Shown: in pieces, positions 5,966 through 6,432 of the stretch
Position numbering within the stretch: the first letter of the stretch is position 1
Layout: every line of letters starts with the position of its first letter
Assembly: GCA_007126415.1 (NCBI GenBank)
Contig: SLBH01000057.1
Location: 1-6,432, forward strand
Direction: 5' to 3'
Length of the DNA: 6,432 bases
Source of the DNA: Spirochaetales bacterium
GTDB taxonomy: Bacteria; Spirochaetota; Spirochaetia; DSM-27196; SLAA01
Translations under genes and position numbers: made by a program
Notes under the pieces: model-generated
The model's database searches: none
Told to the model about the DNA's origin: nothing
What the model saw: only the letters and a program-made list of their open reading frames with translations

Positions 5966-6432
5966 AGCGCAACTCGCATCATTGCCCCGAGACCTTCGGG
6001 GCTCAGGAGCGGCTGTAAGGTGTAGTCGTGTGTTCGGTCGGCTCGGTGGAGCCGCGGGACCAGCCACCCGGCAAAACTTCCTAAAGCCGCGCCCGCCAAA
6101 ACATCAGTCAAGAAGTGTTTGCCGGCCATCACCCGGAGACCGGCAACGCCCGCAGCCATGCCGTATGTGCCGGCTGCAACGGCATAGCGATAATTGCTTT
6201 CGGGGTGGAGCTCGGCAAACACCGTGGTCGCGAATGTCGCGGCGGCAAAGGGGTGCGCCGTATGCCCCGACGGAAACGACATTCGCGAGTTCTGTTCTCG
6301 ATGCAAGGACCGCGGTCCTTCGTCGTAATACGATTGCGGACGATAACGCGGAAACGCGTGCACCAAAGTTCTCTTGAGCCCAAAGGACAGGAGAACCGTT
6401 TGGCCGTACATCACGCCGATTGTGCGAACCGC
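5962..6432 (-). CDS. PAP2-family (type 2 phosphatidic acid phosphatase) membrane phosphatase, N-terminus outside the window
   Basis: The frame runs open from the right edge to the TGA at 5962-5964, giving 156 residues of the C-terminal part. PAP2 enzymes are membrane proteins that remove phosphate from lipids such as phosphatidic acid, phosphatidylglycerol phosphate or undecaprenyl pyrophosphate. The signature motifs are present in order: a R-Y-R-P motif-1 end followed by S-Y-Y, S-F-P-S-G-H-T-A (motif 2, with the acid/base histidine), and R-V-M-A-G-K-H-F-L-T-D (motif 3, nucleophile histidine and aspartate), followed by V-L-A-G-A-A-L-G. Motif 1 normally has a lysine seven residues before the R-P arginine; here that position appears to be valine, with K-R further upstream. 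Possible starts at 6414 (GTG) or 6411 (ATG) would leave an unusually short protein, so the gene probably begins off the edge. The stop overlaps the hydrolase start as GTGA. The lipid substrate cannot be assigned. Confidence 0.88.
   Translation of the reverse strand, partial: AVRTIGVMYGQTVLLSFGLKRTLVHAFPRYRPQSYYDEGPRSLHREQNSRMSFPSGHTAHPFAAATFATTVFAELHPESNYRYAVAAGTYGMAAGVAGLRVMAGKHFLTDVLAGAALGSFAGWLVPRLHRADRTHDYTLQPLLSPEGLGAMMRVAL

Noticed and set aside
5966..6067. An upstream ATG start for the hydrolase at 6067
   Set aside because: It overlaps the phosphatase coding region by over 100 bp and adds a proline/arginine-rich segment before the signal sequence. The GTG at 5965 gives a GTGA coupling overlap.

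Overview
The window looks like a bacterial chromosome segment of moderately high GC content. Every intact gene lies on the minus strand. The TRAP solute-binding protein appears to be a membrane-anchored lipoprotein with a relaxed lipobox (A-T-S-C). That would suit a spirochaete or a similar lineage, but this taxonomic guess is weak. No stretch over 300 bases lacks a gene. I saw no tRNA, rRNA, CRISPR array or recognisable transposase.

Left and central region (1-4879, minus strand): a catabolic cassette transcribed right to left in the order cdaR-like regulator, dctP, dctQ, dctM, larA-like gene. The last gene runs off the left edge. The products are a CdaR/PucR-type activator with a diacid-recognition domain, a complete tripartite TRAP transporter of the 2-oxoacid/hydroxyacid (TakP-like) type, and the N-terminal half of a LarA-superfamily nickel-pincer racemase/epimerase. 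The simplest reading is import of a 2-hydroxy acid, racemisation or epimerisation at C2, and induction by the regulator. The cdaR-dctP gap holds several inverted repeats and a candidate -10 box. The dctP-dctQ gap holds a strong 13-bp stem-loop.

Junction (4880-5079): upstream of cdaR, the plus strand carries an open reading frame with no start. Its translation reads as the last part of a TrkA-C (RCK-C) regulatory domain, as in K+ channels or transporters. It looks like the 3' relic of a truncated gene. A tandem 10-bp repeat lies at the junction, and a plus-strand intrinsic terminator lies just inside the relic's 3' end. This suggests the hydroxyacid cassette was placed next to, or into, an older locus.

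Right region (5054-6432, minus strand): a two-gene unit with a GTGA stop/start overlap. It holds a PAP2-family membrane phosphatase, cut by the right edge, followed by an exported ComEC-type metallo-beta-lactamase-fold hydrolase. This pair appears more GC-rich than the cassette.
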